64,000 nt of DNA from positions 71,568,001 through 71,632,000 of the forward strand of contig NC_060213.1 in assembly GCF_021130785.1 (NCBI RefSeq), in the 5' to 3' direction. The translations under genes were made by a program, and so were the position numbers. The DNA is from Homalodisca vitripennis. Taxonomy: Eukaryota; Arthropoda; Insecta; Hemiptera; Cicadellidae. Shown in pieces: positions 62,960-64,000 of the stretch (position 1 is its first letter; each line of letters begins with the position of its first letter). Under the pieces are notes generated by a model. The model had not been told where the DNA came from and made no database searches. It was given only the letters and a program-made list of their open reading frames with translations.

Positions 62960-63120
62960 TAAATAGAATTTACATAGATTTGAAGCAGATGTTACTACAT
63001 TTGTAATAGATTTTCGTTTATTTACAGAAGATTTTACGGAATTTGTTTCCCTGATTCGAAGCAGGTTTGACTACATTTATATTAGATCTTGGCTTATTTT
63101 AAGAACATTTCTCTGCGTTT
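62960..63120 (-). repeat. Inverted, diverged counterpart of the 22-bp minisatellite
   Basis: On the minus strand, ACATCTGCTTCAAATCTATGTAAA and AACCTGCTTCGAATC recur, like the units in the plus-strand array. The centre between the two halves has CGTG..CACG (about 62920-62932). The whole 62655-63120 could fold back on itself imperfectly. Confidence 0.5.
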
Positions 63121-64000
63121 TCATTACATTTTTCGTTTCGTAGCTGCGCAATCTACATTTCCTATAGATTTTATTAAACAGTAACCTCACCGATCCATTT
63201 TTCTTAATCTAGACAAATCTAACGATTTATATATATCGTTTTTTTTATTTTTATATATATGTACCAGATGTTTGATTTATGCAACATTTAGGCAAATATG
63301 TTACTCCTAGGTACAGGTAAAAATACGACATTAGATGGCAGTGCCAATTTTATAATATAAGCCTATAATTATATTTAAAATATGACATTTGTATTGTAAA
63401 CTATTTTATGTGTAAATTTAACTTATACATAAAATGCATACTTTAAGAAGTTTTCAGGCTTTGTTCTCTTCAAAGAATATTTAAATCGTGTGATAAACCG
63501 TAAGACTTACTGTCCTAACTTAGTTAGGGAGAGTATGAGAATATTTTTTATATCTTAAAATTTTTATTCTAGTCCATTGTACATTTAAGCGGAAAATATT
63601 TCACAAACATTTTTCTATAACGTATTTGATATTAATTTAGTGAAATATAAAGACTATTAAATTATTAAATGCAAGCTCAATAAAGGTTACTTTAAATAAC
63701 TACATTTTAAAATATAAAAACATTATTATACCCTAAAAATATTGTTTTTGTGATGACTGTGGGGTGTTTCGCAGCTTTTAACATATATTTATAATCATAG
63801 TTAGGCACTTTAAACTAACGACTTTATATAGATATTGTAACAGCTTTTATTTGTTAGGAATGAAACAAAATGTTTTGGAGCCTATTTAAACTTACAAGAA
63901 GAACTTAAACGCACATCCTGTATTAAATAAACCTTTAACGGGGTTTTAAGTAGTTTTAATATGCATTTTAATAATGGAAAGTCCGAAGAAGAAGTCATTA
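63121..64000. other. Unannotated AT-rich sequence
   Basis: A short TATA-rich simple stretch near 63228-63262. Nothing else recognised to the window edge. Confidence 0.5.

Overview
The window looks like a gene-poor, transposon-filled, AT-rich stretch of an insect nuclear genome. I would guess a hemipteran or a relative, from the mix of element families, but the sequence does not prove it. There is no prokaryotic gene organisation. Spliceosomal signals, non-LTR retrotransposons, mariner-like and piggyBac-like elements, a Maverick/Polinton-type polymerase relic and long dinucleotide arrays all point to an arthropod. No complete host gene is visible. At most a few candidate host exons can be proposed: 28724-28752 joined to 29906-30072 on +; 6583-6788 and perhaps 6911-7037 on -.

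Layout. 1-1966 is one arm of a roughly 2 kb inverted repeat whose partner is 39725-41681. 4356-4700 (-) and 13627-16513 (+) carry a satellite-like family with a 252-bp monomer and a tRNA-like sequence in each unit; the second array is split by a 5'-truncated LINE (13807-16070). 8746-10832 is a mariner-like element with unusually long inverted ends and a frameshifted transposase. 19711-24537 is a nest of two TIR elements: a 2.8 kb transposon with a spliced transposase-like gene and iterated sub-terminal motifs (19782-22604) sits inside the left inverted repeat of a non-coding element. 32474-36434 is a longer LINE copy of the same family as the one at 13.8 kb, with an SGNH-esterase ORF1, an AP endonuclease and an RT. 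It is followed by a six-fold 16-bp poly-C minisatellite and then the broken N-terminal half of a Maverick-type DNA polymerase B (36712-39295, -), which lies just inside the right inverted-repeat arm.

To the right, 42332-45047 is a piggyBac-like element with clear TTAA target duplications and a multiply frameshifted transposase. 50.0-52.2 kb holds two badly decayed LINE fragments in opposite orientation. 55950-56215 is a possible Penelope-like relic, 59472-62188 is a third LINE of a different lineage, and 62655-63120 is a 22-bp minisatellite with an inverted counterpart. The remainder is AT-rich sequence in which I see no gene.

The genes do not form a pathway; they are selfish elements and remnants in layers. 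The nesting gives a relative order of events: non-coding TIR element before the 2.8 kb transposon, and tRNA-like array before the LINE. The least ordinary items are the 19.7-24.5 kb nest, the tRNA-bearing satellite and the 2 kb inverted arms beside the polymerase relic.
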